DNA of 32,303 nucleotides. Source: Symbiodinium natans. Its lineage: Eukaryota; Sar; Dinophyceae; Suessiales; Symbiodiniaceae. The notes beneath the pieces were generated by a model. It saw nothing but the letters and a program-made list of their open reading frames with translations. It was not told the DNA's origin and searched no databases. The DNA is taken from NCBI GenBank assembly GCA_905221605.1, contig CAJNDS010001142.1:1-32303 (forward strand). Reading direction: 5' to 3'. The translations under genes and the position numbers were made by a program. Numbering within the stretch: the first letter of the stretch is position 1; each line of letters opens with the position of its first letter. This document shows positions 17,401 to 24,108 of the stretch, in pieces.

Positions 17401-18287
17401 AGTCGTCCTTCGCAGTGTTGGGCACTGTTCTCGACTTGTCACAAGTCCACAAGGGGCAGATCACGTTGGTTAACAAACCAGGCCGTGTGGAGAGGATAGT
17501 TGAGGAGTTCACCCGGGCCTCCGAGGTTACTGCTGTGACTCGGCATCACCTACAGGTCCTCCAGGGACTGCTCAACTTCGCATCTGGTTTCCTTTTGGGT
17601 CGGGGGCTGAAGCACATTTGTAATGAGCTTTCCGACTTGGGCCAGTGGCCGCACCCGGCGGCGGTGGACACCCTGCGTGACATTGCAAAGAGAGCCGAGG
17701 ATATCCTTAGGCACTCCCCGCCCAGAGTTCTTGCCGCATCCGCCATTTTGGAACCTATTTTCATCTGGACAGATGGAGCATGGGAGCCGCCGAGGGCAGG
17801 GGTTGGGGTTGTGTTCTTTGATTCCCTTTCGAGGGAGGGCAGGGTGTTCGAGGGATTAGTTCCGGATTCCTTCCTGCAGCAGTGGGCGTCTGAGCAAGGG
17901 CATGCCCGGGATGAAGCCTTCCTCATTTGTCAGATTGAGCTTTTCGTCTTATCCTGGGTGCGCAATGCCCTCAAGGAGCGTCTTCACCATCGTCGTGTGA
18001 TATACTTCTGCGACAATGACGCTGCCCGATACGCCGCAGTCCGAGGTTCAAGTCGGGTGTCATCGATGCTTGATCTTATCTTTGCCTTTGACGCTCCCGA
18101 CCGTGAGTACCCGAGCATAAGCTGGATCTGCAGAGTCCCTTCGTTTTCCAACATCTCGGATGCTCCATCACGGGGCAGAGGGATTGAGGTCCTGGAGATC
18201 TGTGGAGCTTTGAAAGTTGAGCCGATGGAGGGCATGGACTCCATGGCTTCACTGTGGGCATCTAGGCGCAAGCGAAAAGGGGGTTGA
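14433..18287 (+). CDS. Polyprotein: dioxygenase-like, C5-methyltransferase-like, reverse transcriptase, RNase H
   Basis: The frame is open from the Gag TGA to 18287 and in phase with gag; there is no ATG near its beginning, so expression by read-through (or a stop acquired by mutation) is likely. Residues counted from codon 14514. (1) About 50-190: 2-oxoglutarate/Fe(II)-dioxygenase-like pattern with HxD (His102-Asp104, PVHQDVHN), a distal His165 (KHWTQPWKGSR) and Arg174. (2) About 222-460: C5 cytosine methyltransferase-like, with LELFAGRGRL (motif I), GFPCGTSS with Cys289 (motif IV) and SLENP with Glu364 (motif VI). (3) About 740-1010: reverse transcriptase, with LDLSKAYKQVPL (Asp851) and the YFDD box (Asp923/924). 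(4) About 1080-1230: RNase H, with IWTDGAWEP (Asp1087), QIEL, CDNDAARYA and SDAPSRG. RT and RNase H are certain; the two N-terminal domains are inferred from motifs. Confidence 0.88.
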   Translation, partial: KDGPPPPPPAGEAAGPIAQSTGEVGGVLPSSAEALASSFLQQRTPLSRQQACEVFDRLPALKSRRSAKTGPGKTFVVGAYVFSNNVGLTASFRDYPQSARVFTTLVRHFAPLHAFSSIAIFQNLEAPVHQDVHNAEGSLNFLIALSDFQEGAIIVEDPDGPERAVLRDQVMRGRVIPWHLHTLSFDARNQKHWTQPWKGSRTVLVAYSVRDLHLLSEQDAVRLRDAGFQLSSPKPEPPPAPPGPNPALALELFAGRGRLSQCLRAAGFQVVSVDHKVRGALVPICQLDLCNAACQQMILHLLQTVPPAFVHLGFPCGTSSRARDRPVPPRLRLAGVPDPKPLRSAEHPLGRPDIRPDSVDALKVAAANELYRFSAQVLRWCLENNVPVSLENPARSWAWAVLMIHVREWPLATQRAFNRLSQVLFDACEHGGSRAKRTKLWATAGLFEPLAVLCSGSHEHLPWGVRPHFSHWRFNTADEAEYPALLAQRMAARVRVFVQESRPSVFQSELRLRDLASAAAQKQRRRHPPLLPEFAEVLWVPRGQSSQPQFKTLTTLSTKGVDSGEDKRLPEDRSQPAAPSPLGFPSSPALGVNTTKETPSLGQGEEDFVRVGRFRSPQEFFDRAITLAHPVDTVNPVDQSTLDAIDFCASQSKQHVDMIRKLAILKLKLLIKKLAPEERRLHQRLPASVQKVVRNKNLLAWQALLQEHGFDDMDVFRLMTEGVRVTGSQPHPPAFDVKLVPATLSVQQLRETAKVRRQAMILDRGRPGDPEHPRLLLESTMEEVDREFLEGPFTQEEVNQVLGHDSWCTMRRFVLVQGSEKKLRPIDDASENQVNAACTSTVRLQLQDLDYVSAVALAISRRLGALPESEPWKGKTLDLSKAYKQVPLSPQDRDLCVVYFKGPDGKDLFFIPNALMFGAVAAVYSFNRISRSIGFLLNRLLKIPSCCYFDDFPLFSPSSSACEADASASEFLSLLGWDHAQSGSKGLPFESSFAVLGTVLDLSQVHKGQITLVNKPGRVERIVEEFTRASEVTAVTRHHLQVLQGLLNFASGFLLGRGLKHICNELSDLGQWPHPAAVDTLRDIAKRAEDILRHSPPRVLAASAILEPIFIWTDGAWEPPRAGVGVVFFDSLSREGRVFEGLVPDSFLQQWASEQGHARDEAFLICQIELFVLSWVRNALKERLHHRRVIYFCDNDAARYAAVRGSSRVSSMLDLIFAFDAPDREYPSISWICRVPSFSNISDAPSRGRGIEVLEICGALKVEPMEGMDSMASLWASRRKRKGG

Positions 18288-18635
18288 ACGGTGCGCCTGT
18301 TGCATAACCAACAGAGGTTTCGCTTCTTGCCATCTGAGGCAGGGGCGGTGGCAACTTTGATGCGACCTTCGCGTGCAAACCCCCTTTCGAGCTTAGCGTG
18401 AAAAAGGATCGCAAAATGTCACATTGATTATTGTGACGCTCATGGAGACATCTTATATGGGATACATTCCTGAATGTGAGTTTTTATACATTCTCTCTAT
18501 AGTCTACAGAGATGACAAATTCATTTGAATAGGAGTGAGCCTCTGGAGTTAAACCTAGAGTGATTCCTCCTGTGATTGTCAACAAAGTCTTTAATCCTAC
18601 AATAGAATCGGAAAACCCTTTAGTTGATTGTAGAA
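18279..18635 (+). repeat. Split direct repeat B1
   Basis: 357 bp from GGGGGTTGAACGGTGCGCC to TTGATTGTAGAA, apparently identical to B2. It overlaps the last codons of the polyprotein and abuts A2 directly (GTAGAA|GATAGCC). Confidence 0.9.
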
Positions 18636-18896
18636 GATAGCCTTCCGCTTGCGGATAATATTTTCTACCGTCAACTAAACAGGCTCGTTTTAAGAGCCGG
18701 GGTTTTCTCCGAATGATTTTAATGTTTCCTTTCCCGTTGAAAGTTTGTTACCAAAGTGTATAAAAACTTGGGAACCGTTGTTTGCATGCAGACCAGAGTC
18801 ATGTTCTTGCTTGACATACATGAGTTTTCAGAGCATGCAGAATTGTTTGTATTTGGTCGCAAAGGCTCAAACACGGAACCGTTCACAATTTTTGAT
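18636..18896 (+). repeat. Split direct repeat A2
   Basis: Second copy of A1 (261 bp). It is followed by an 18-bp C/G-rich spacer (18897-18914) before B2. Confidence 0.9.
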
Positions 18897-18914
18897 CCCA
18901 CCCACCCATCCCGG

Positions 18915-19271
18915 GGGGGTTGAACGGTGCGCCTGTTGCATAACCAACAGAGGTTTCGCTTCTTGCCATCTGAGGCAGGGGCGGTGGCAACTTTGATGCG
19001 ACCTTCGCGTGCAAACCCCCTTTCGAGCTTAGCGTGAAAAAGGATCGCAAAATGTCACATTGATTATTGTGACGCTCATGGAGACATCTTATATGGGATA
19101 CATTCCTGAATGTGAGTTTTTATACATTCTCTCTATAGTCTACAGAGATGACAAATTCATTTGAATAGGAGTGAGCCTCTGGAGTTAAACCTAGAGTGAT
19201 TCCTCCTGTGATTGTCAACAAAGTCTTTAATCCTACAATAGAATCGGAAAACCCTTTAGTTGATTGTAGAA
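18915..19271 (+). repeat. Split direct repeat B2, right end of the element
   Basis: Second copy of B1. It ends at TTGATTGTAGAA, after which the viral fibre gene resumes with ATGCCCGCG. Confidence 0.9.
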
Positions 19272-19680
19272 ATGCCCGCGTTGGTCGGATGATTCGCGAG
19301 CTTCAGGTCCACGGAGGCGGGCGTGCTCTTGGAGTTGACGTCCAGCTGCAGCGCATCCAGGGCGCTCTGGTTCGCCTTCCCCGCCAGCCCCGTGGTGATG
19401 CTGGTGCTGAGGGAGGCGATGGAAGAGGCGTTGGCCGCTATGGATCCTTCTGCTGCTGCCAGGTCCGCTGCCAGAGCGTAGGGGGTCAGAGCAGCGCGGC
19501 CACGGCGGCCGAGGTGGTCCCGATGGCCGCCGTGTTGCTGGTGGTCGTTTCCAGCGGGGTGTACTGGGTGAGTATGGTCGCGACCTGGCCAGCCGTGACG
19601 CCGGTCACCTCTATCGTGGCCATGGGCGTCTCCCCGTCCTGGAGGACATTCCCTGTGATGCTAGAGGAGAAGAGTGACAT
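19272..19680 (-). pseudogene. Tail-fibre-like protein, 5' part
   Basis: Start ATG at 19680 (MSLFSSSITGN), 7 nt after the capsid protein stop and preceded by GTAAAAC. It encodes the base of the fibre (TGVTAGQVATILTQY) and then Ala/Thr-rich repeats. A CTCT sequence near 19487-19495, where one CT would keep the frame, gives a premature TGA; beyond it the next frame continues (LTPYALAADLAAAEG) to the retrotransposon boundary at 19271/19272. Joined to 10066 the codons run on without a gap. In total the gene would be about 3.58 kb, one of the largest of the element. Confidence 0.75.
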
Positions 19681-19687
19681 GTTTTAC

Positions 19688-20812
19688 TTAGTCGAGGGAG
19701 CTGACCCCGGCGCCCGACAGAAGCACGAGCTGGTAGCTCACCATGTGGACATACGCAGTGTTGACGCGGTCGGCCAACATGTGCCGAAAAGTAAACCTAG
19801 CGAGGTCCCCGCTGCGCGTCGAGAGCCCGCTGAGGGCGTGCCCGGGAACCCGTTCGACTGGAAATCCGGCAATGAACTGGCCGCCCACGTACTCGACGTC
19901 CGTGATGCGCATGTTCTTCACGTCGCTGTCGATCGTCCCGCTCAGGATGCTCAGGAAGTGGTAGAACTCCGCGGGGCTGGACATAGAGTTGTGCGGAAAT
20001 TGCAGCGATCCCAGCTGCATCTGCCCCTCGAAGTCGTACGGAGCCTGGCCGGGATATTCCATGTTCTTGACGTGCCCGAGCGCGTCGCCGATCCGCTCGA
20101 AGGTGACGAAGCAGCCGAGAAGCTTTGTGTACGCCCGCGAAACACTGACATTGAAGCTCGTGGACCCGGCGGGCACGGAAGAGACTTGTGTGTTCAATGT
20201 CGGGAATCCGAACGTGAGCGACCTGCCGCTCGTGAGGATTTTCTGGAAGCTCTCCCGGAGCGCCGAATCGAGCACGACGAGAACGAGGTTCAGCTCCGGC
20301 GGCAGCATCCTCTTGGCGTTGAAGATGCCCATGAGCGTCGGGGCCATGAGGACGTCCCTGTAGGAGTTGGCCGGCACGGGCGCGGAGTTGCCCCCGTTCC
20401 ACCAGAAGCCCTCCACGCCCTTGGCGTAGGCCCAGCTGCTGTTCTTGAGGAGCGAGTAGAGGTGACAGCACCTCCCGTACTCCGGAATGTCTTCGATGCG
20501 CTGACCCCCGGCGTAGATCTGCACCCTCGACACCAGGCAGGAGGGGTCGGCGGTGGCCGGGATCATGTCGTTCGCCCCGTCGTTGTTGCGGACCCTGAAG
20601 GCGATCTTGACGGAATCGGGATCTAGGAATTGTATCCCTGTCGTCAGAGGTATACGCACCATGCGGGTTCCCCCGACGGTCACGGTGGAGACCGACGACG
20701 GAAAAAATTGCACATCGGAGCGGCTCTGGATGTAATTCACGTTCGACGTCGATAATTTGTAGTCGAGACTTCGTACCAATTCATCATTGGCTGCAGCAGT
20801 CACCTGCTCCAT
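19688..20812 (-). CDS. Major capsid protein, double jelly-roll type, 374 aa
   Basis: It would form the icosahedral shell (hexon-equivalent trimers). The start ATG at 20812 follows GTAAACC. The N-terminus (NVNYIQSRSDVQFFPSS) and the pattern TVGGTRMVRIPLTTGIQFLDPDSV, VQIYAGGQRIEDIPEYG and a C-terminal block with FEGQMQLGSLQFPHNS fit the strand-rich layout of PLV/Polinton-like capsid proteins, although the family is so divergent that this is a judgement from layout, size and neighbours. The frame is intact. It lies between the Ala/Gly-rich gene and the fibre gene, in the same block as penton and ATPase, which strongly supports the call. Confidence 0.78.
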   Translation of the reverse strand: MEQVTAAANDELVRSLDYKLSTSNVNYIQSRSDVQFFPSSVSTVTVGGTRMVRIPLTTGIQFLDPDSVKIAFRVRNNDGANDMIPATADPSCLVSRVQIYAGGQRIEDIPEYGRCCHLYSLLKNSSWAYAKGVEGFWWNGGNSAPVPANSYRDVLMAPTLMGIFNAKRMLPPELNLVLVVLDSALRESFQKILTSGRSLTFGFPTLNTQVSSVPAGSTSFNVSVSRAYTKLLGCFVTFERIGDALGHVKNMEYPGQAPYDFEGQMQLGSLQFPHNSMSSPAEFYHFLSILSGTIDSDVKNMRITDVEYVGGQFIAGFPVERVPGHALSGLSTRSGDLARFTFRHMLADRVNTAYVHMVSYQLVLLSGAGVSSLD

Positions 20813-20833
20813 GGTTTACTGTAGCGAAAGATT

Positions 20834-22102
20834 TCACGCGGCCTCCGGCTCGCTCGCGCTCCGAAGCGCCTCGAAGGAAGGGGGCGGTGCGGCGCGGGAC
20901 CTCCCTGAGGCTTGACGCTGCATCCGTGGCCCGCGGGACGAGTCGCTGCCCGAGGACTGCGCCACGGAGTTGAGGCCCGTAGGATAGCGCGTGGGCCTCG
21001 CGGGACGAGCCTGTGCCCGCGGCGGAGGCTGGGCCCGCGGCTCTTCGTCTTCGGTGTCCATGCGGTAGTACTGCGTCCGCGGCTCTCGAAGCTGGAAGTG
21101 CTGCTCGGCCCCGAACTCTTGCATCGCATTCAGGGTCCGGACGTCGGGCACGGAGCTGCGGGAAGAAGCGTCCGTGTCGGTGCCTCCTCCCCCGCCCCAG
21201 CCCATCAGGTGCTCGGCCGCCACCATGCCCCCGTGCAGCGCCCACGCGGTGCCCACCAGCGCTGCCCCCGCGCCCGCCACGGCCAGGCCTCCCGCAGCCG
21301 CTCCCACCGTGGCGGCCACGGGCAGCGCGGCCTCTCCGGCGGCGGCCAGCCCGGAGCCGATGGCCGCGAGCGCGCCTCCTCCCGCCTCCGCGGTCGCTGC
21401 AGCTTCCGCGGCCCCCGCCGCCGCCTCCGCCGCGGAAGCGAAGCCCTCGGTCGCCTCCGCCTCGGGAGCCTCGGCCATCTGCTGGCTCATGAACTGCTCG
21501 ATGTCGCGGGCCGCCGCCCGCTCCTGCCTATCACTTGTGGTGGAGCGACCTCGTCGGGCGGGGGCGCCAGGCCCTCGGGCACGCGGGGGATGCGCAGGTT
21601 CCGGTCGATCCAGTTGCGCCCCCCTCCGCGCTGCGTTGTAGAGGTCTGCTCCGTGCCCCGCGATGGCGGAGGCGGAGCCCGCCAGCCCCGCCGCTGCGCC
21701 CGCCGCGGCCTCGGCCTGCTGCAGCCGTCCCAGGAAGCCCGGCGCCGGCGGCGGCTGAAACCCGTCGTTTCTCAGAGCCTGGCCAGGGTCCACGGCACCA
21801 AAGTCAGAATCGCTGTCGAAGGCCCGCGGGCGCAGGAAGTCGCGCCTGGGGAAGGGCACCCCGTCGTAGCCCTCGTTGGCGTCCTCGTAGGCCGCCGCGG
21901 GATCCACGGTCGTGTGGGGCAGCGGGGCAGGCTCGGGCTCCGTGCTCTCGGGGAGGTCCTGAAGCCAGAAGTGACTGGAAGTCAGGATGGATGCGTTGCG
22001 GTTGGGATAGGTGATGGGGAGGGGCTCTCCTTCGGCGATGTAGCCCAGGACCTGCGAGTAGGAAGGTCGCACGCGGAAGCCGTGCGCGCGCCGCTCCTCC
22101 AT
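20834..22102 (-). CDS. Ala/Gly-rich structural-type viral protein, 422 aa
   Basis: No family is recognised. Residues 1-45 (HGFRVRPSYSQVLGYIAEG) look folded; 45-130 is Pro/acidic; about 225-300 is a long Ala/Gly hydrophobic stretch (LPVAATVGAAAGGLAVAGAG) that could insert into a membrane or pack inside the capsid; the C-terminus is basic, Ser/Pro-rich. The start ATG at 22102 forms TAAATG with the previous stop. Between about 21530 and 21640 a neighbouring frame reads better (NWIDRNLRIPRVPEGL), beginning at a G6 run, so a pair of compensating indels may have altered some 35 residues. Its position next to the capsid gene suggests a virion component. Confidence 0.6.
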   Translation of the reverse strand: MEERRAHGFRVRPSYSQVLGYIAEGEPLPITYPNRNASILTSSHFWLQDLPESTEPEPAPLPHTTVDPAAAYEDANEGYDGVPFPRRDFLRPRAFDSDSDFGAVDPGQALRNDGFQPPPAPGFLGRLQQAEAAAGAAAGLAGSASAIAGHGADLYNAARRGAQLDRPEPAHPPRARGPGAPARRGRSTTSDRQERAAARDIEQFMSQQMAEAPEAEATEGFASAAEAAAGAAEAAATAEAGGGALAAIGSGLAAAGEAALPVAATVGAAAGGLAVAGAGAALVGTAWALHGGMVAAEHLMGWGGGGGTDTDASSRSSVPDVRTLNAMQEFGAEQHFQLREPRTQYYRMDTEDEEPRAQPPPRAQARPARPTRYPTGLNSVAQSSGSDSSRGPRMQRQASGRSRAAPPPSFEALRSASEPEAA

Positions 22103-22375
22103 TTACTTAAGCATGACCCGCAGGCCCCGCTTGCCCAAGTAGCTCAGCTCGCTGGCTCGCTGCACCGCCTCGCACAAGTAGCTCTGGACCTCCCGGGTCC
22201 GCGTGTCGTACCGCAGGGCCACGCGACGCGGCGTCGTCCAGCGGCGCTTCAGCAAGCCCAGGATCTCCTCGCCCTCCTCGTGCTCCTCCAGCTCATGCTC
22301 GAAGGCCAGGGGGATCTCAAGCTCCTTGGACGCCAGCATCCACACGCCGTCTCGAAGCACTAGCAACAGCTCCAT
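22103..22375 (-). CDS. Small unknown viral protein, 90 aa
   Basis: Start chosen at ATG 22375 (MELLLVLRDGVWMLA), preceded by GTAAA; an upstream ATG at 22393 would add six residues but overlap the preceding gene. It contains an acidic segment (EHELEEHEEGEEI) and a basic C-terminal half. The stop TAA is directly fused to the next start (TAAATG). No family recognised; tight packing on both sides supports a real gene. Confidence 0.6.
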   Translation of the reverse strand: MELLLVLRDGVWMLASKELEIPLAFEHELEEHEEGEEILGLLKRRWTTPRRVALRYDTRTREVQSYLCEAVQRASELSYLGKRGLRVMLK

Positions 22376-22376
22376 T

Positions 22377-22709
22377 TTACATGAGCCCCCCATAGGCTCC
22401 TGACTCGGACGTGTTCCTGCCTGCCGCTACGTCCCGCGCCATCCTGCGCACGCCCGCCCGCTCGGCGGGTGCCCATCTCAACTGGGGGACCCTCCTGTTG
22501 ACGGCGTCCGTCATGCGCCCCAGCTCGTCGGCGTAGGACTCGCCCTCCTTCCTCAGCCGCCGCTCCGCCAGCCACTTGTTGAAGGCCTGGGCGTCGATGA
22601 GCTGCTGGTGGCGCCTGTGCAAGAACGGGGTCAGGTTGAAGCTCGGATAGTGTTTGTGAAACGCCCGCAGCATCGCGGGCTCGTTGCGCCGCTCCGGATA
22701 CGGCATCAT
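22377..22709 (-). CDS. Small basic viral protein, 110 aa
   Basis: ATG at 22709 (MMPYPERRNEPAMLRAF), with TTAAAAG just upstream. Basic and helical (FNKWLAERRLRKEG), no membrane segment, no family recognised. It lies 12 nt after the AT-hook gene and one nucleotide before the next start, as in a compact viral block. Confidence 0.6.
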   Translation of the reverse strand: MMPYPERRNEPAMLRAFHKHYPSFNLTPFLHRRHQQLIDAQAFNKWLAERRLRKEGESYADELGRMTDAVNRRVPQLRWAPAERAGVRRMARDVAAGRNTSESGAYGGLM

Positions 22710-22721
22710 CTTTTAAGAGGT

Positions 22722-23132
22722 TCAGAGATCCATGGTGTTGGCCATCAGGAGCTCGTGGAAGCGGTCGGCGCGGGAGAGCTGCCGAGCGTGGCGGGCCTCC
22801 GAGGGCGTCATTCTGACGGGCTGCTCCAACGGCTGTGCCGAAGGCCGTGCGGCGGCAGGCGCCAGCGGTGGGGGCTCCACTTCGGCGGCGGCGGGCTCCG
22901 TGTTGGGCACCGTGTCCACGGGGACCGTCGGCGGCGGCACCCTGGGCTTCCGGGGAGCCTTGTCCTTCGCTCCCGGCGGCCGCCCGCGCCTCTTCGGCTC
23001 GGGTTTGGGTTCTTCCGAAGGCCGCTCATTCGAAGGGGGCTCCTCCGAAGGCCGCTCCTCCGAAGGCTGCTCGTTCGCGGGCTCCTCCGAAGGCTCCAAA
23101 GGCCGCTCGGGCTCATTCGCGGGCTCCTCCAT
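22722..23132 (-). CDS. AT-hook, Pro/Glu-repeat viral protein, 136 aa
   Basis: Residues 1-45 are PSEEP/NERPSEE repeats, encoded by CCGAAGG-type units like those of the 4733-5407 gene. At 47-56 there is a classical AT-hook (KRRGRPPGAK), followed by a second basic patch (APRKPRVPP). The C-terminus (TPSEARHARQLSRADRFHEL) is a short helical tail. AT-hooks bind the minor groove of AT-rich DNA, so a DNA-condensing or packaging role is possible. The gene starts inside the end of the penton gene (20-nt overlap). Function is inference. Confidence 0.65.
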   Translation of the reverse strand: MEEPANEPERPLEPSEEPANEQPSEERPSEEPPSNERPSEEPKPEPKRRGRPPGAKDKAPRKPRVPPPTVPVDTVPNTEPAAAEVEPPPLAPAAARPSAQPLEQPVRMTPSEARHARQLSRADRFHELLMANTMDL

Positions 23133-24108
23133 TTTCCCAATCTAGAAAAATCGCGAAGCTCACCGAGGTCCCGCGAGTGTTGACAACCTCGCCGTCCAGG
23201 TCGGTGAGGCGGAAGCGCAAGTAGCGCAGCGTGATGGGACCGTGCAAGTTCACGAAGTGGCCTTCATCCGTGCGGCTGTGGAGGACGTGGCCCACGCCGC
23301 GGTCCACGATGATCTTCGCGATGATGTCGGAGCCGAGGGGGCCGAGGATGTGCTCGCGCGCGGCGAGGGCGGGGCAGCGAAGGTAGAGCTCCGAGAACGG
23401 CGCCATGACCACGAAGGAAAAGATCTGTTGGGCACCCGAGATGAAGCTGGGGCCAAGCAGGTGGTTGATGCTCTCGGGCCTGGTGGACGACACGCCCGGC
23501 GGATAGCCCGGGCCGTTGGGGAAGGTGAGCCTCAGATCCTGGTTGTTGAGGATCACTCGATTCCCGTCGTAGGCGACCTGAATCTCGTTCGTCGAAGCGA
23601 CGTACGTGGCCGCCGCGTAGTTGCTCGAGATCCACGCGGCCAGCCGCTCCCCCGTGTAGGCGCCCGCCGGCAGCTGGGCGTAGTGCAGCGTGCCCCCCGA
23701 GACGTCGTGCCAATAGAGGTAACTGCCACGGTCCGTGGAGAGGAAGGCGTCGGCCACGCGGATCTTGTGCACCGCCAGCTTCGCGCCCGAGTCGATGTGC
23801 AGCGTCTCGCCTAAGTCGATCTCGAAGTCACTGTCGGTGCCCGCCACGCGCTTCCGCGAGTCGATGTAGATCGTGGACATAATGGGGACCCTTTTCCTTA
23901 AGCGGCGGAGAAACCGCGTGGGGCGCGCCGAGAACTCGCTGGCGTTGGAGCTGTCGGAGGTTTGCCTGGGGCGCTCCGTTGGGGGCCACCGGCTGGGGTC
24001 GTAGATGCCCTGGGTGCTGGTGCAGCAGCGCACGTTCGAGCACTCACTTTCGCACATCGGACCCCCGCCCAGAAGCTTGGCCGCCATCTGCGACAGGATC
24101 GTCCCCAT
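23113..24108 (-). CDS. Penton-like minor capsid protein, 331 aa (core start likely 23880)
   Basis: From the ATG at 23880 the protein (MSTIYIDSRKRVAGTDSDF, 255 aa) resembles the single-jelly-roll minor capsid (penton) proteins of PLVs and virophages: an N-terminal FEIDLGETLHI strand region, LPAGAYTGERLAAWI, and a C-terminal ITLRYLRFRLTDLDG. It would occupy the capsid vertices. The same frame is open upstream to an ATG at 24108, adding 76 residues that begin MGTILSQMAAKLLGGG and carry five Cys. That start has the look of an N-myristoylation signal and could be a separate small protein fused by loss of its stop; a neighbouring frame stops at FSAA just before 23880. The 24108 ATG lies 65 nt inside the ATPase gene. 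Penton identity is moderate, supported by neighbours. Confidence 0.65.
   Translation of the reverse strand: MGTILSQMAAKLLGGGPMCESECSNVRCCTSTQGIYDPSRWPPTERPRQTSDSSNASEFSARPTRFLRRLRKRVPIMSTIYIDSRKRVAGTDSDFEIDLGETLHIDSGAKLAVHKIRVADAFLSTDRGSYLYWHDVSGGTLHYAQLPAGAYTGERLAAWISSNYAAATYVASTNEIQVAYDGNRVILNNQDLRLTFPNGPGYPPGVSSTRPESINHLLGPSFISGAQQIFSFVVMAPFSELYLRCPALAAREHILGPLGSDIIAKIIVDRGVGHVLHSRTDEGHFVNLHGPITLRYLRFRLTDLDGEVVNTRGTSVSFAIFLDWENGGARE

Larger units (their letters stand above)
10067..19271 (+). mobile_element. DIRS/PAT-type tyrosine-recombinase retrotransposon, 9205 bp
   Basis: The ends are defined by split direct repeats: A1 10067-10327, B1 18279-18635, A2 18636-18896, B2 18915-19271. This A1 - genes - B1A2B2 arrangement is known from PAT, Ngaro and VIPER elements, which integrate a circular intermediate with a tyrosine recombinase and make no target-site duplication. 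Inside are a tyrosine recombinase, a Gag-like protein and an RT/RNase H polyprotein, all on the plus strand. Flanks 10066 and 19272 show no duplication, and joining them restores the reading frame of the viral fibre gene on the opposite strand. The repeats are near-identical to each other by eye, so the insertion is probably young. Confidence 0.93.
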
